From an uncultured Eubacteriales bacterium (GTDB lineage Bacteria > Bacillota > Clostridia > Christensenellales > Aristaeellaceae), in the NCBI GenBank assembly GCA_902781095.1, contig CACZHW010000008.1, positions 1 through 64,000 of the forward strand: a DNA stretch of 64,000 nt. Reading direction: 5' to 3'. Within the stretch, counting starts at the first letter, position 1. Every line of letters begins with the position of its first letter. Positions 56,560 through 64,000 of the stretch are shown here, piece after piece. The position numbers and the translations under genes were made by a program. The notes under the pieces are model-generated. The model had not been told where the DNA came from, ran no database searches, and saw nothing but the letters and a program-made list of their open reading frames with translations.

Positions 56560-56645
56560 GATTTCAGCGTTGTATGAAGGCGGCCAGTCCGCCGTTTATC
56601 ACCCGCACCCGCCCTGGTCAGGCGTACCGGAAAGGAGAAAGCACC

Positions 56646-57917
56646 ATGGATCAGAAGATTTACGAGAGCTATGTCGCCATCCTGCGGCATGAGCTCGTCC
56701 CCGCACTCGGCTGTACGGAGCCCATCGCCATCGCCTTTGCATCTGCCAAGGTGAGGGAAGTGATGGGCTGCATGCCGGAGCATCTGACCGCGTATCTGAG
56801 CGGCAACATCATCAAGAACGTGAAGAGCGTGGTCGTGCCCAATTCCGGCGGCGAGCGGGGCATCGAAATCGCGGCCACGCTGGGCTGCGTCGGCGGCGAT
56901 GCTTCGATGGACTTTGAGGTGCTGACCAGGGTGACGCCGGAGGACATCGCCCTCGCAAAGAAGCTGGTGCACGAGGGCTTCTGCACGGCCAAATATGCGG
57001 AAGGGGAGGACAATCTCTACATCCGGATCGACGCCGTGTGCGGCGAAAAGACGGCGAGCGTCACCGTGGAACACGAGCACACGCATATCACGAAGATCGA
57101 AAAGGACGGGGTGACGCTTTTCTGCGACCGCGGCGGCTTTACGACCGGCGGTGAGAGCAAAGAGAAGGAGACCCTGAACGTCCGTGACATCCTGGCCTTC
57201 GCGGAGCAGGTGAAGGTGGAGGACGTCCGTCCCATCCTGGAGCGGCAGATCCGGCTGAACACCGCAATCTCCGAGGAGGGCCTGAAGGGCGCCTACGGCG
57301 AGGCCGTTGGCCATACGCTGATGGCTGTGGAAGGCGACAGGGTGGAAGGCCGGGCGGCTGCGCGGGCCGCCGCGGGCAGCGACGCGCGCATGAACGGCTG
57401 CTCCATGCCGGTGGTCATCAATTCCGGCAGCGGCAACCAGGGCATGACGATTACCCTGCCGGTCTGCGAATACGCGAAGACCTGGGGCAAGGACGAGGAG
57501 ACGCTGCTGCGCGCCCTTGCGCTGGCGAACCTCATCTCCGTGCACATCAAGCGGCACATCGGCAACCTCTCCGCGTTCTGCGGCGCGGTGAGCGCGGGCT
57601 GCGGTGCGGCCTGCGGCATCGCCTGGATGGACGGGTGCACTTACGAGCAGATCTGCATGACGATCACCAACACGCTGTGCAACGTGGGCGGCATGGTGTG
57701 CGACGGCGCCAAGAGCTCCTGCGCGGCGAAGATCGCCTCCGCCGTCAACGCCGGCACGCTGTCCTACCGCATGGCGAAGGAAGGCCACGCCTTCCAGCCG
57801 GGCGAGGGCCTCGTGGGCCGCGACATCGAGGAGACCATCGAAAACATCGGGCGCATGGGCCGCGAGGGCATGCACGCTACGGATGTGGAAATCCTCAACA
57901 TCATGGTCGGCAACTGA
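56646..57917 (+). CDS. L-cysteine desulfidase family protein (UPF0597/serine dehydratase-like)
   Basis: 423 residues, the usual length. The family's N-terminal LVPALGCTEPIAIAFASAKV carries the conserved Cys near residue 23, and the later GAVSAGCGAACGIAWMDG and GGMVCDGAKSSCAAKIAS supply the Cys ligands for an iron-sulfur cluster. These enzymes break L-cysteine to H2S, ammonia and pyruvate, or act as serine dehydratase-like proteins. GGAAAGGAGAAAGCACC precedes the ATG at 56646. It is divergent from bcp and has two inverted repeats in front, suggesting regulation by thiols or redox. Confidence 0.93.
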   Translation: MDQKIYESYVAILRHELVPALGCTEPIAIAFASAKVREVMGCMPEHLTAYLSGNIIKNVKSVVVPNSGGERGIEIAATLGCVGGDASMDFEVLTRVTPEDIALAKKLVHEGFCTAKYAEGEDNLYIRIDAVCGEKTASVTVEHEHTHITKIEKDGVTLFCDRGGFTTGGESKEKETLNVRDILAFAEQVKVEDVRPILERQIRLNTAISEEGLKGAYGEAVGHTLMAVEGDRVEGRAAARAAAGSDARMNGCSMPVVINSGSGNQGMTITLPVCEYAKTWGKDEETLLRALALANLISVHIKRHIGNLSAFCGAVSAGCGAACGIAWMDGCTYEQICMTITNTLCNVGGMVCDGAKSSCAAKIASAVNAGTLSYRMAKEGHAFQPGEGLVGRDIEETIENIGRMGREGMHATDVEILNIMVGN

Positions 57918-57953
57918 TAAAGAGGACGTCTTCGGCGGAGGATCGTCTGGGGC

Positions 57954-58085
57954 GTGAGAGTCCTGTCCGGGGGTGAACCGCCGTTTCCCGTGCATTGCAC
58001 GGAGGGCAGTGACAGGGCGGGCTTATCTGGCCGGCACGGCATGAGCGACGAGGCGATACAGAACCTGATGGAAAAGCTGAGGTAA
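57954..58085 (+). pseudogene. Remnant of a tyrosine phosphatase (Y_phosphatase3 type) with internal deletion
   Basis: A short open frame reads PPFPVHCTEGSDRAGLS, which matches the HCxxGxxR phosphate-binding loop of protein tyrosine phosphatases of the Y_phosphatase3 type, and then at once GMSDEAIQNLMEKLR and stop, matching the last residues of such proteins. About 70 or more residues between the two and the whole N-terminus are missing. It lies after the cysteine desulfidase gene. It cannot make an active enzyme. Confidence 0.65.
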
Positions 58086-58100
58086 GCAGACTGCCCATTT

Positions 58101-58165
58101 GGCACATAAAAAAGAAATCCTTTTTGCCCATGCGGCAAAGGGGATTTCCTTTTGTGTGCCTTTTT
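58101..58165. terminator. Long hairpin terminator
   Basis: GGCACA/TGTGCC, GAAATCC/GGATTTC and TTTGCC/GGCAAA nest in one hairpin from 58101 to 58160, followed by TTTTT; it serves the rightward transcript and overlaps the end of the leftward small gene. Confidence 0.82.
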
Positions 58166-58446
58166 CAGAAGAGCGACGAGATCAGCAGGATCAGGATCGT
58201 AACAGATCCCAGGACGGAAACCAGGCACCCGGACGTGGCCTGCTTCAGAAACTTGAAGGGCCTGTTGACGTCCGCGCGGGTCCGCTCGTATTTACCGAAC
58301 AGCCCGCCCGTTATCGTATTGAGAAACTTGCGCTTCCGCCCGGATTTGGTCGTCGGAATCCCTGTCGTCCTGGCGATGTTCCGCTTGACCTTCGTAATGC
58401 CGAGGGCAGTCTTCAATGAAGGTCTGCGGCGTCTGATGAGTTTCAT
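58165..58446 (-). CDS. Small basic protein with C-terminal membrane helix (93 aa, unknown)
   Basis: 93 residues: an N-terminal very basic stretch (MKLIRRRRPSLKTALGITKV, then KSGRKRKFLNTITGGLFGKY) and one hydrophobic segment at the end (GCLVSVLGSVTILILLISSL). The layout suggests a tail-anchored membrane protein whose basic part faces the cytoplasm and could bind nucleic acid or lipids. I recognise no family. GGGGAGGTTTTT precedes the ATG at 58446, a strong site. It stands between the dha operon and the phosphatase remnant. Confidence 0.75.
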   Translation of the reverse strand: MKLIRRRRPSLKTALGITKVKRNIARTTGIPTTKSGRKRKFLNTITGGLFGKYERTRADVNRPFKFLKQATSGCLVSVLGSVTILILLISSLF

Positions 58447-58561
58447 AAAAACCTCCCCAACTGCTGCTGACAAATGTCGAGCTAAACGCTCTTGCTACCG
58501 ACAGGATTATTTTAGTTCCTGCGGGAAAAGGTTTCAAGACCGTCATGCGGGAAAACAGTTT

Positions 58562-58587
58562 AATCCCGGCCCCGAAGGGCCGGGATT
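58562..58587 (-). terminator. Hairpin after dhaL
   Basis: AATCCCGGCC (58562-58571) and GGCCGGGATT (58578-58587), 10 bp, loop 6. The T-run on the minus strand is broken (AAACTGTTTT). Confidence 0.65.
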
Positions 58588-58612
58588 GGTTATTTTCTGT
58601 GTGAACCGCGTT

Positions 58613-59227
58613 TTACATTTCGGCGAGCGCCTCGAAGATGAAGCGGCCGGCGACGGAGCCGCCGTCGATGAGGCCGATGGCCTTCTCACCGTAGTAGGCG
58701 GCGCGCCCGTGCACGGCGGGCATGTTCGCCGTGCTGTCCGAACCCTCGGCAGCGGCTTTGGCCGCGGCCGTCAGCGCGGCCTTGTCGCCTTCCGCCGCGT
58801 GGGCGCGGATGGCCTCCGCCGCGGGGCAGACGGCATCCAGGATCGTCTTTTCGCCGGGCTTGGATCCGGCCTTCTCCATCACCTTGGCAAGGCCGCCTTC
58901 CAGCGCCTCGCCCAGCAGGGCCATATCCGCCTCCGTGTGGCCCTTGAGCACCTTGGCCATGCCCATGAGGCAGAAGGACGTGATGGTGCCCAGGGAAGAG
59001 GGCGCGGCCTCGTTAAAGGCCTTGCTGGCGGCGATGCACAGCCGGCCCAGATCGGTCTCCTCACTGGCTTCGAGCGTGGCGCTGGCGGCTGCATAGCCCT
59101 CCGACATGGAGATGCCCAGATCGCCGTCGCCGTTGCGCTGGTCCAGCTCGATCAGGTAATTGCGCTTTTCCGCCATCTTGGCCGCGATGGCCCGGAAGGC
59201 CGCGCGCAGCGTATCCGCGTTAACCAT
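58613..59227 (-). CDS. dhaL: Dihydroxyacetone kinase subunit DhaL (nucleotide-binding)
   Basis: 204 residues. The Mg-ADP site appears as LDQRNGDGDLGISMSEGYAA near residue 25-45 (family form GDGDHG; here His is Leu). AFNEAAPSSLGTITSFCLMG near residue 80 follows, and the helical barrel ends with GSVAGRFIFEALAEM. In the PTS-type system DhaL carries ADP that is re-phosphorylated by DhaM. No dhaM gene follows, so the phosphate donor is elsewhere, or the pair uses ATP. GGAGGAATGCATT precedes the start. It is 19 bases after dhaK. Confidence 0.93.
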   Translation of the reverse strand: MVNADTLRAAFRAIAAKMAEKRNYLIELDQRNGDGDLGISMSEGYAAASATLEASEETDLGRLCIAASKAFNEAAPSSLGTITSFCLMGMAKVLKGHTEADMALLGEALEGGLAKVMEKAGSKPGEKTILDAVCPAAEAIRAHAAEGDKAALTAAAKAAAEGSDSTANMPAVHGRAAYYGEKAIGLIDGGSVAGRFIFEALAEM

Positions 59228-59246
59228 AATGCATTCCTCCTCAGGC

Positions 59247-60260
59247 TCAGATGATGTTCGCGTTGGTGTAGAAGGGGGACGCGGCGGGGGCGCGCAGCAG
59301 CTTCTCCAGCTCCTCGTCCAGCGCCATGATGGTGACGCTGAGGCCGGCCATCTCCATGGAGGTGGCGTACTCGCCGATGTGCGGCAGCACGGGGACGATG
59401 CCCTTCTCCGTCAGCACCTGGTGGATGCGGCGGTAGAGGATCAGCAGCTCCTCCTTCGGGGTTGCGCCCAGGCCGTTGACCATGACGGAAACGCGGGTGC
59501 CGGCCTCGACGGGCATGTCCTCCAGGATCTTGCCGACCGTCAGGTCCGCCACTTCGTCAGCGGTCATCATCTGGCGCACTTCGATGCCGGGCTCGCCGTG
59601 GATGCCCATGCCGATTTCGATCTCGTTCTCGCCGATGGAGAAGGTGGGCTTGCCGACCTCGGGCACGATGCACGGGGAGAGCGCGACGCCCATGGTGCGC
59701 GTATGATCGAGGGCTTTCTGGGTGACGGCGACGAGCTCCTTCAGGTTGAAGCCGAGGTCTGCGGCGGCGCCGGCGATCTTGAAGGCGTAGACCATGCCGG
59801 CCACGCCGCGGCGCTTGTCCGCTTTGTCCTTGGGGGCGGAGGCCACGTCGTCGCACACGAGCACCGTCTTGGTCTTGATATCGTCCTCCAGATCGACCGT
59901 CTCGCAGGCCAGGTCGAAGTTCATCTTGTCGCCGCCGTAGTTGCCATAGAGGCACAGCACGCCGTTGCCCCTGTCGCAGGCGCGGATCATGTCCGCCATC
60001 TTCTGCGCGGAGGGGGAGGCGAAGACGTTGCCGATGGCGCAGCCGTCCAGCAGACCGCTGCCCACGTAGCCCAGGAACACCGGCAGGTGGCCGCTGCCGC
60101 CCGCCGTCACGATGCCGACCTTGCCTTCCCGCGCGGGGTAGTTGGACAGGAGGATGCGGCGGTCGCCGTTCAGCAGCTTGACCTTGTCGCCGTACGCGGC
60201 GATGATGCCGTCCATCGTTTCATCCACGAAGTTCTCGGGCCGGTTGATGATCTTTTTCAT
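59247..60260 (-). CDS. dhaK: Dihydroxyacetone kinase subunit DhaK (substrate-binding)
   Basis: 337 residues. The DhaK layout is clear: IINRPENFVDETMDGIIAAY at the start, VTAGGSGHLPVFLGYVGSGL near residue 55, and the substrate-binding His in EIGMGIHGEPGIEV near residue 219, which forms a covalent hemiaminal with the ketone. DhaK and DhaL together phosphorylate dihydroxyacetone or, in some relatives, erythrulose or other ketoses. GAAAGGAAGGAACCTCT precedes the ATG at 60260, chosen over a longer frame. The GntR gene lies upstream. Confidence 0.94.
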   Translation of the reverse strand: MKKIINRPENFVDETMDGIIAAYGDKVKLLNGDRRILLSNYPAREGKVGIVTAGGSGHLPVFLGYVGSGLLDGCAIGNVFASPSAQKMADMIRACDRGNGVLCLYGNYGGDKMNFDLACETVDLEDDIKTKTVLVCDDVASAPKDKADKRRGVAGMVYAFKIAGAAADLGFNLKELVAVTQKALDHTRTMGVALSPCIVPEVGKPTFSIGENEIEIGMGIHGEPGIEVRQMMTADEVADLTVGKILEDMPVEAGTRVSVMVNGLGATPKEELLILYRRIHQVLTEKGIVPVLPHIGEYATSMEMAGLSVTIMALDEELEKLLRAPAASPFYTNANII

Positions 60261-60293
60261 AGAGGTTCCTTCCTTTCTCGACATTACGTCGTT

Positions 60294-60935
60294 TCACAGC
60301 ATAAAGATGAGCTTTTCAAACGAACAGATGTCCTCGCGCAGGGCGGCCTCCGCGCCGTCCACGTCGCCGGCGAGCAGCCTGTCCACGATGTCCATGTGCA
60401 GCCCGTTGCCGTAGGGCTTGTGCACGGTGCGCTGCTGGTCCAGGTAGAACTGGGCGTAAGCCCGCTTGAGGATGCCCATGCTGCTCTCCAGCATCTGCTG
60501 GCAATACCGGTTCTGCGCGAAGGAACACAGCTGCAGGTGGATGCGTACGTTGCTGTCCCAGGCTTCCCATACGTCGGCGTGCCTCAGCTGCTGCTCCTCC
60601 TCCTCGCAGCGCCTGCGGAAGGCGAGGAGCGCGTCGCGCGTGACGTGCGGCGCCATGAGGCGCAGGCAGGAGCATTCCAGCATGCAGCGCACCTGCAGCA
60701 CCTCGGCGATGTCCTGCTGGGTAAGGGTGATGATTTCGTAGCCGTAGCGGGGGATGGAGCGCAGCACCTTTTCGTTGCACAGCTCCACCAGCGCCTCCCG
60801 GATTGGCGTCTTGCCGATGCCGTAGCGCTCGATCAGGCGCCGCTCGTTGAGCAGGTTGTGGTCTTCTGCGAAGGTTCCGCGGATCACGTCCTGCAAAATG
60901 AGCTCGTAGGCCTTCTTTTTACTGCTGACGGTCAT
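60294..60935 (-). CDS. GntR family transcriptional regulator (FCD domain)
   Basis: 213 residues. N-terminal winged helix at 5-70: ILQDVIRGTFAEDHNLLNER, then RLIERYGIGKTPIREALVEL, typical of the FadR subfamily. The FCD effector domain follows (VLQVRCMLECSCLRLMAPHV near residue 85), with the RLLAGDVDGAEAALREDICS end. It probably represses this catabolic cluster in response to its sugar or polyol. The ATG at 60935 overlaps the stop of the SDR (ATGA), so the two are translationally coupled. Confidence 0.93.
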   Translation of the reverse strand: MTVSSKKKAYELILQDVIRGTFAEDHNLLNERRLIERYGIGKTPIREALVELCNEKVLRSIPRYGYEIITLTQQDIAEVLQVRCMLECSCLRLMAPHVTRDALLAFRRRCEEEEQQLRHADVWEAWDSNVRIHLQLCSFAQNRYCQQMLESSMGILKRAYAQFYLDQQRTVHKPYGNGLHMDIVDRLLAGDVDGAEAALREDICSFEKLIFML

Positions 60936-61717
60936 CCGGCATCGTTCCCTTCCGTTACAAATTCGGGATTCAGTATGACGCTGCGCCCGCCGGAGACCTC
61001 CAGGGAGGTGGCGGTAATGTAGCTGGCGGCGTCGCTGCACAAAAAGACGATGGGGCGTGCGATTTCCGCCGGATCGGCCATCCGCTGCAGCAGCGTCCCG
61101 GCCTCGTTTCTGCGGAGCTCCTCCGGCGCGATGCCCGCACGGACGGCCGGCGTGATGGTGAAGCCGGGCAGCACGGATACGGCGCGGATGCCGCGGGAGG
61201 CGTACTCCGCCGCGAACATGACGGCCAGGTGACTGACGGCGGCCTTCAGAGGGCCGTAGAGCGTGCTGCGCCCGGCGGTTCCGCAGCGGGCGGCCAGCGA
61301 ACTGATGTTGACGATGACGCCGCCGCGGCCGAGCACCCGCCCCGCGGCCTGACAGCCGTAGACGGCGGAGGTGAAGCAGACATCGACGGTCCTGCGGATT
61401 TCGTCGGGCGTGTAGTCGCGCCCCGCGCGGCGGATGGACGCGCCGACGTTGTTGATCCAGCAGTCCACGCGGCCAAAGCGCGTGAGCGCTTTCTCGGCAA
61501 GGGTGTCCACGTCCTCCTGCCGGGTCATGTCGCCGCAGAAGGTCATCACCTCGCCAAGGGAGGAGAGTTCCTTCGCCGCTTGCTCCAGCGCCTCTTCGTG
61601 GCGCGCGCAGATGGCGACCCTCGCGCCCTCCTCCAGAAAACACCGCGCCGTGGCCAGCCCGATGCCCTTGCTGGCGCCGGTGACGACGGCCGTCTTTCCG
61701 GTAAGACCCAGATCCAT
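60932..61717 (-). CDS. SDR family oxidoreductase
   Basis: 261 residues. TGxxxGIG in VVTGASKGIGLATARCFLEE near residue 12, INNVGASIRRAGRDY near residue 89 (NAG-like) and YGPLKAAVSHLAVMFAAEYA near residue 155 (YxxxK), followed by PGFTITPAVRAGIAPEELRR. It would reduce or oxidise a polyol or ketose with NAD(P)H in the same pathway as DhaK/DhaL. GAAAGGAGAAACGCC precedes the ATG at 61717. It is placed between the Liv ABC genes and GntR. Confidence 0.93.
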   Translation of the reverse strand: MDLGLTGKTAVVTGASKGIGLATARCFLEEGARVAICARHEEALEQAAKELSSLGEVMTFCGDMTRQEDVDTLAEKALTRFGRVDCWINNVGASIRRAGRDYTPDEIRRTVDVCFTSAVYGCQAAGRVLGRGGVIVNISSLAARCGTAGRSTLYGPLKAAVSHLAVMFAAEYASRGIRAVSVLPGFTITPAVRAGIAPEELRRNEAGTLLQRMADPAEIARPIVFLCSDAASYITATSLEVSGGRSVILNPEFVTEGNDAG

Positions 61718-61764
61718 CGGCGTTTCTCCTTTCTCATAAACGGAGCGGCTGCTCCGGAGCGGGT

Positions 61765-62484
61765 TTAAACGCCGAGATACGCCCGCTTGACCTCCGGGTT
61801 GCTCAGCAGCTCGGAGCCGGTTCCCGTCAGGCTGACGCGGCCGGTTTCCAGCACGTAGCCGCGGTCCGCGATCTGCAGGGCGACGGAGGCGTTCTGTTCG
61901 ATGAGCAGGACGGTCTTGCCGGCGTCGCGGATACGGGTGATGAGCTCGAAGATCTCTTCCACCACGATGGGGGCCAGGCCCAGGGACGGCTCGTCCAGCA
62001 TGATGAGCTGCGGGTCCATCATGAGCCCGCGGGCGATCGCCAGCATCTGCTGTTCGCCGCCGGAGAGGCTGCCGCCCGCCTGCGTCATGCGTTCTTTAAG
62101 GCGGGGGAAGAGTTCGTAGCACTGGTCGGCGAGGTCCGCAATCTGCTGCTTGGTGATGCCCGGCTTGCCGAAGGTTCCGGCGACCAGGTTTTCGTAGACA
62201 GTCAGCTGTGGGAAGATCTTGCGCCCTTCGGGCACGTGGGCGATGCCCAGCTTTACGATGCGGTCGGCGTGCATCTTCGTGATGTCCTGCCCCCGGTAGG
62301 TGATGCTGCCGCCCGCCTTTTCCACCAGGCCGGAGACGGCCATCAGCGTCGTCGTCTTGCCGGCGCCGTTGCTGCCGATGAGGGTGATGATTTCCCCCTC
62401 GTCCACGTGGATGCTGACGTCGGAGAGGGCGTTGACATACCCGTAGTAGACGGTGAGGTTGGCAATATCCAGCATTCTGCTCAT
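61765..62484 (-). CDS. livF: Branched-chain amino acid-type ABC transporter ATPase LivF
   Basis: 239 residues. Walker A LIGSNGAGKTTTLMAVSG near residue 36, signature GGSLSGGEQQMLAIARGL near residue 138, and Walker B LIMLDEPSLGLAPIVVEEIF near residue 158 (the LivF-type SLGLAP motif). It pairs with LivG to drive the LivH/LivM channel. I chose the ATG at 62484 (MSRMLDIANL) with GGGGAGGCGCTGAA before it; it overlaps the LivG stop by 4 bases. The next gene is the SDR after 47 bases. Confidence 0.95.
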   Translation of the reverse strand: MSRMLDIANLTVYYGYVNALSDVSIHVDEGEIITLIGSNGAGKTTTLMAVSGLVEKAGGSITYRGQDITKMHADRIVKLGIAHVPEGRKIFPQLTVYENLVAGTFGKPGITKQQIADLADQCYELFPRLKERMTQAGGSLSGGEQQMLAIARGLMMDPQLIMLDEPSLGLAPIVVEEIFELITRIRDAGKTVLLIEQNASVALQIADRGYVLETGRVSLTGTGSELLSNPEVKRAYLGV

Positions 62485-63284
62485 TTCAGCGCCTCCCCTG
62501 CAACCATGCCCTTGCCGAAGTAGGCCTCCTGCACCTCGCGGTTTTCCTTGACCTCCTGCGGCGTGCCTTCGAAGATCTTCTGGCCGAAGTTGAGCACGAG
62601 GATGCGGTTGCACGAATTCATGATGAACTTCATGTCGTGTTCGATGACGGCGATGGTGAGGCCGTCGGCATTCAGCTGTTTGATGAACTCCATGAGGGAC
62701 TGCGTCTCCTGCGGGTTCATGCCGGCGGCCGGCTCGTCCAGCAGCAGGATCTTGTGATCCAGCGCCATGGCGCGCGCGATTTCCACCTTGCGCTGCATGC
62801 CGTAGGAGAGGTTGCTGGCCTTGACGTCGCGGTACTCGTACAGGCCGATCCGTTTAAGGATGTCCAGGCTCTTCTTCGTCGTGTACGCCTCGTCGTCGTG
62901 GTAGCGGCGGCTGTGGAGGATGGCGTCGAACAGGTTGGAGTGCGTCTGCACGTGGCAGCCGATCTTGACGTTCTCCAGCACCGTCATGAAGCGGAAGAGC
63001 TGGATGTTCTGGAAGGTCCTGGCGATGTACTTCTCCGCGATCTCTTCCGTGTTGAGCTTCGTCAGGTCGTTGCCTTCGAAGAGGATCTTGCCTTTCGTGA
63101 CGGGATACATGCCCGTGCACATGTTGAAGAAGGTGGTCTTGCCGGCTCCGTTGGGGCCGATGATGCCGAAGATGTCGCCCTCGCGGATCTGCATGTCGAC
63201 GTTTTCAACGGCCTTCAGGCCGCCGAAGTACTTGCAGACGCCCTGCGCCTCCAGCAGTACCGGGCGGTTGTCGCGTTCGCTCAT
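62481..63284 (-). CDS. livG: Branched-chain amino acid-type ABC transporter ATPase LivG
   Basis: 267 residues. Walker A IIGPNGAGKTTFFNMCTG near residue 41, Q-loop IARTFQNIQLFRFMTVLENV near residue 90, signature ASNLSYGMQRKVEIARAMAL near residue 152 (the LSYG variant is common in LivG), and Walker B ILLLDEPAAGMNPQET near residue 174. The ATG at 63284 (MSERDNRPVLL) has GGGAAGGGGGCGAAGGC before it and overlaps the LivM stop by 4 bases. It works with LivF and LivM. Confidence 0.96.
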   Translation of the reverse strand: MSERDNRPVLLEAQGVCKYFGGLKAVENVDMQIREGDIFGIIGPNGAGKTTFFNMCTGMYPVTKGKILFEGNDLTKLNTEEIAEKYIARTFQNIQLFRFMTVLENVKIGCHVQTHSNLFDAILHSRRYHDDEAYTTKKSLDILKRIGLYEYRDVKASNLSYGMQRKVEIARAMALDHKILLLDEPAAGMNPQETQSLMEFIKQLNADGLTIAVIEHDMKFIMNSCNRILVLNFGQKIFEGTPQEVKENREVQEAYFGKGMVAGEALK

Positions 63285-64000
63285 GCCTTCGCCCCCTTCC
63301 CTTTCTGCGGTTTGCGCTTCACCTTGCCGCCGGCCAGGATGGAGTTGGTCGCGCCGGCGATGCCCTGCGGCCGCAGCCACATCATGGCGATGATGATGAG
63401 CGCGTAGATGACGTAGCGCCATACGCCGAGGAAGCGCAGGGACTCCGTCAGGATGGTGACGATGGTGCTGCCGATGATGGGCCCGATGAGCGTGCCCTGG
63501 CCGCCGATGACGATCATGGCCAGCACGTCGAAGCCCTTGTCAGTGGTGAACTGGGAGGACTCGATGAAGTTGACGAAGGGCGCGTAGGCGCAGCCGATGA
63601 CGCCGGCCCAGAAGGCGCCGTAGACGAAGTTCAGCGACTTGTAGAAGCTGGTGCGCACGCCGAGGGACTTCGCGGCGACCTGGTCCTCACGGATGGAGAT
63701 CCAGGCGCGGCCCACGCGGGAACCCAGGATTCGGCTCGTGCAGAACAGGAAGAGGATGCCGAGCACCAGGAAGATGAAGTAGTAGTACTCCGGGCGGAAG
63801 GCGTCCAGCCCGAAGAGCCACGGGTAGGGGATGCCCTTGATGCCCATGGCGCCGCCGGTGATGCTCGCCGTCTGCGCGATGATGCGGATGATTTCGGAGG
63901 CGCCCAGGGTGACGATGGACAGGTAGATGCCCTGCAGCCGCAGCGTCGGCAGGGAGACGAGCAGGCCGATGAGGCCGCTGGCCAGGCCGCACAGCGGAAG
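63281..64000 (-). CDS. livM: Branched-chain amino acid-type ABC transporter permease LivM (partial, cut by window end)
   Basis: 239 residues of the C-terminal part; the frame runs out of the window at 64000. The LivM features are visible: LRLQGIYLSIVTLGASEIIR, then SRVGRAWISIREDQVAAKSL and the EAA-like loop, GVIGCAYAPFVNFIESSQFT and the end MMWLRPQGIAGATNSILAGG. It forms the membrane channel with LivH, whose gene with the binding protein presumably lies outside the window. The Liv system here likely imports a non-amino-acid substrate because it leads into an SDR/DhaKL operon. Confidence 0.93.
   Translation of the reverse strand, partial: LPLCGLASGLIGLLVSLPTLRLQGIYLSIVTLGASEIIRIIAQTASITGGAMGIKGIPYPWLFGLDAFRPEYYYFIFLVLGILFLFCTSRILGSRVGRAWISIREDQVAAKSLGVRTSFYKSLNFVYGAFWAGVIGCAYAPFVNFIESSQFTTDKGFDVLAMIVIGGQGTLIGPIIGSTIVTILTESLRFLGVWRYVIYALIIIAMMWLRPQGIAGATNSILAGGKVKRKPQKGKGAKA

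Noticed and set aside
1..64000. CRISPR array, prophage, complete insertion sequence or antiphage system
   Set aside because: I found no regularly spaced repeats, no phage structural genes, no transposase or integrase, and no known defence gene set. The GIY-YIG protein and the Tex protein are housekeeping types.

Overview
The window is a high-GC stretch of a Bacillota, most probably a Clostridia-class anaerobe of the gut type. The evidence is a run of strong GGAGG ribosome-binding sites, TTGACA/TATAAT promoters, TTATCCACA DnaA boxes, Bacillota families (DUF1836, YjdF, DUF1622), a FeoA-FeoB fusion, an L-cysteine desulfidase, and many transporters with no respiratory genes in sight. I cannot name the species. 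About 65 genes are packed on both strands with short gaps, and no intergenic gap exceeds about 300 bases. I see no rRNA, CRISPR array, prophage or complete insertion sequence.

Layout. 1-2384: TRAP transporter (dctP cut at its 5' side, dctQ, dctM). 2460-6676: an island that looks more AT-rich than its flanks. It holds a TetR regulator with a double operator, a frameshifted CatA-like acetyltransferase, yjdF behind a likely yjdF-motif RNA, a broken small membrane protein, a flavoprotein, a GNAT and a hydrolase with a stop codon. 6773-10726: AEC carrier, DUF1622 protein, and iron uptake by FeoA-FeoB plus its Cys-rich partner under a DtxR-like operator. 10848-18157: EamA transporter, phosphoesterase, HtrA protease, serine hydrolase, ROK fructokinase, MFS and a sigma-factor-like membrane protein. 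18372-24086: complete oligopeptide ABC importer. 24192-29454: small Cys protein, LysR regulator, TAXI-TRAP transporter and PHP phosphoesterase. 29603-35249: secreted transglutaminase, exported flavoprotein reductase, and a MATE exporter behind a terminator-bearing leader RNA. 35478-41649: DUF362 protein, lone ABC ATPase, GIY-YIG protein, two phosphodiester glycosidases, ArsC-like protein and an SDR. 41752-47456: putative oriC and dnaA, then DUF1836 and an envelope cluster (zinc-ribbon/peptidoglycan-binding, L,D-transpeptidase, WG-repeat). 47554-56380: MBL hydrolase, S66 peptidase, tRNA-Ala, SH3 protein, pseudouridine synthase, Tex, PPK2 and Bcp. 56646-64000: L-cysteine desulfidase, a tyrosine phosphatase remnant, and a leftward cluster of Liv ABC importer, SDR, GntR regulator, DhaK and DhaL.

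How the parts work together. Import through solute-binding proteins dominates: two TRAP systems, one peptide ABC and one Liv ABC. In the three systems where both genes are visible, hairpins sit between the binding-protein gene and the permease gene, which would favour more binding protein than membrane subunits. The Liv/SDR/GntR/DhaKL cluster reads as a catabolic unit for a small polyol or ketose. The LysR/TAXI/PHP cluster reads as a regulated uptake unit of unknown substrate. Most promising for follow-up: the TetR double operator with its acetyltransferase and yjdF RNA, the MATE leader RNA, the membrane-anchored sigma-like protein, and dnaA standing apart from dnaN.
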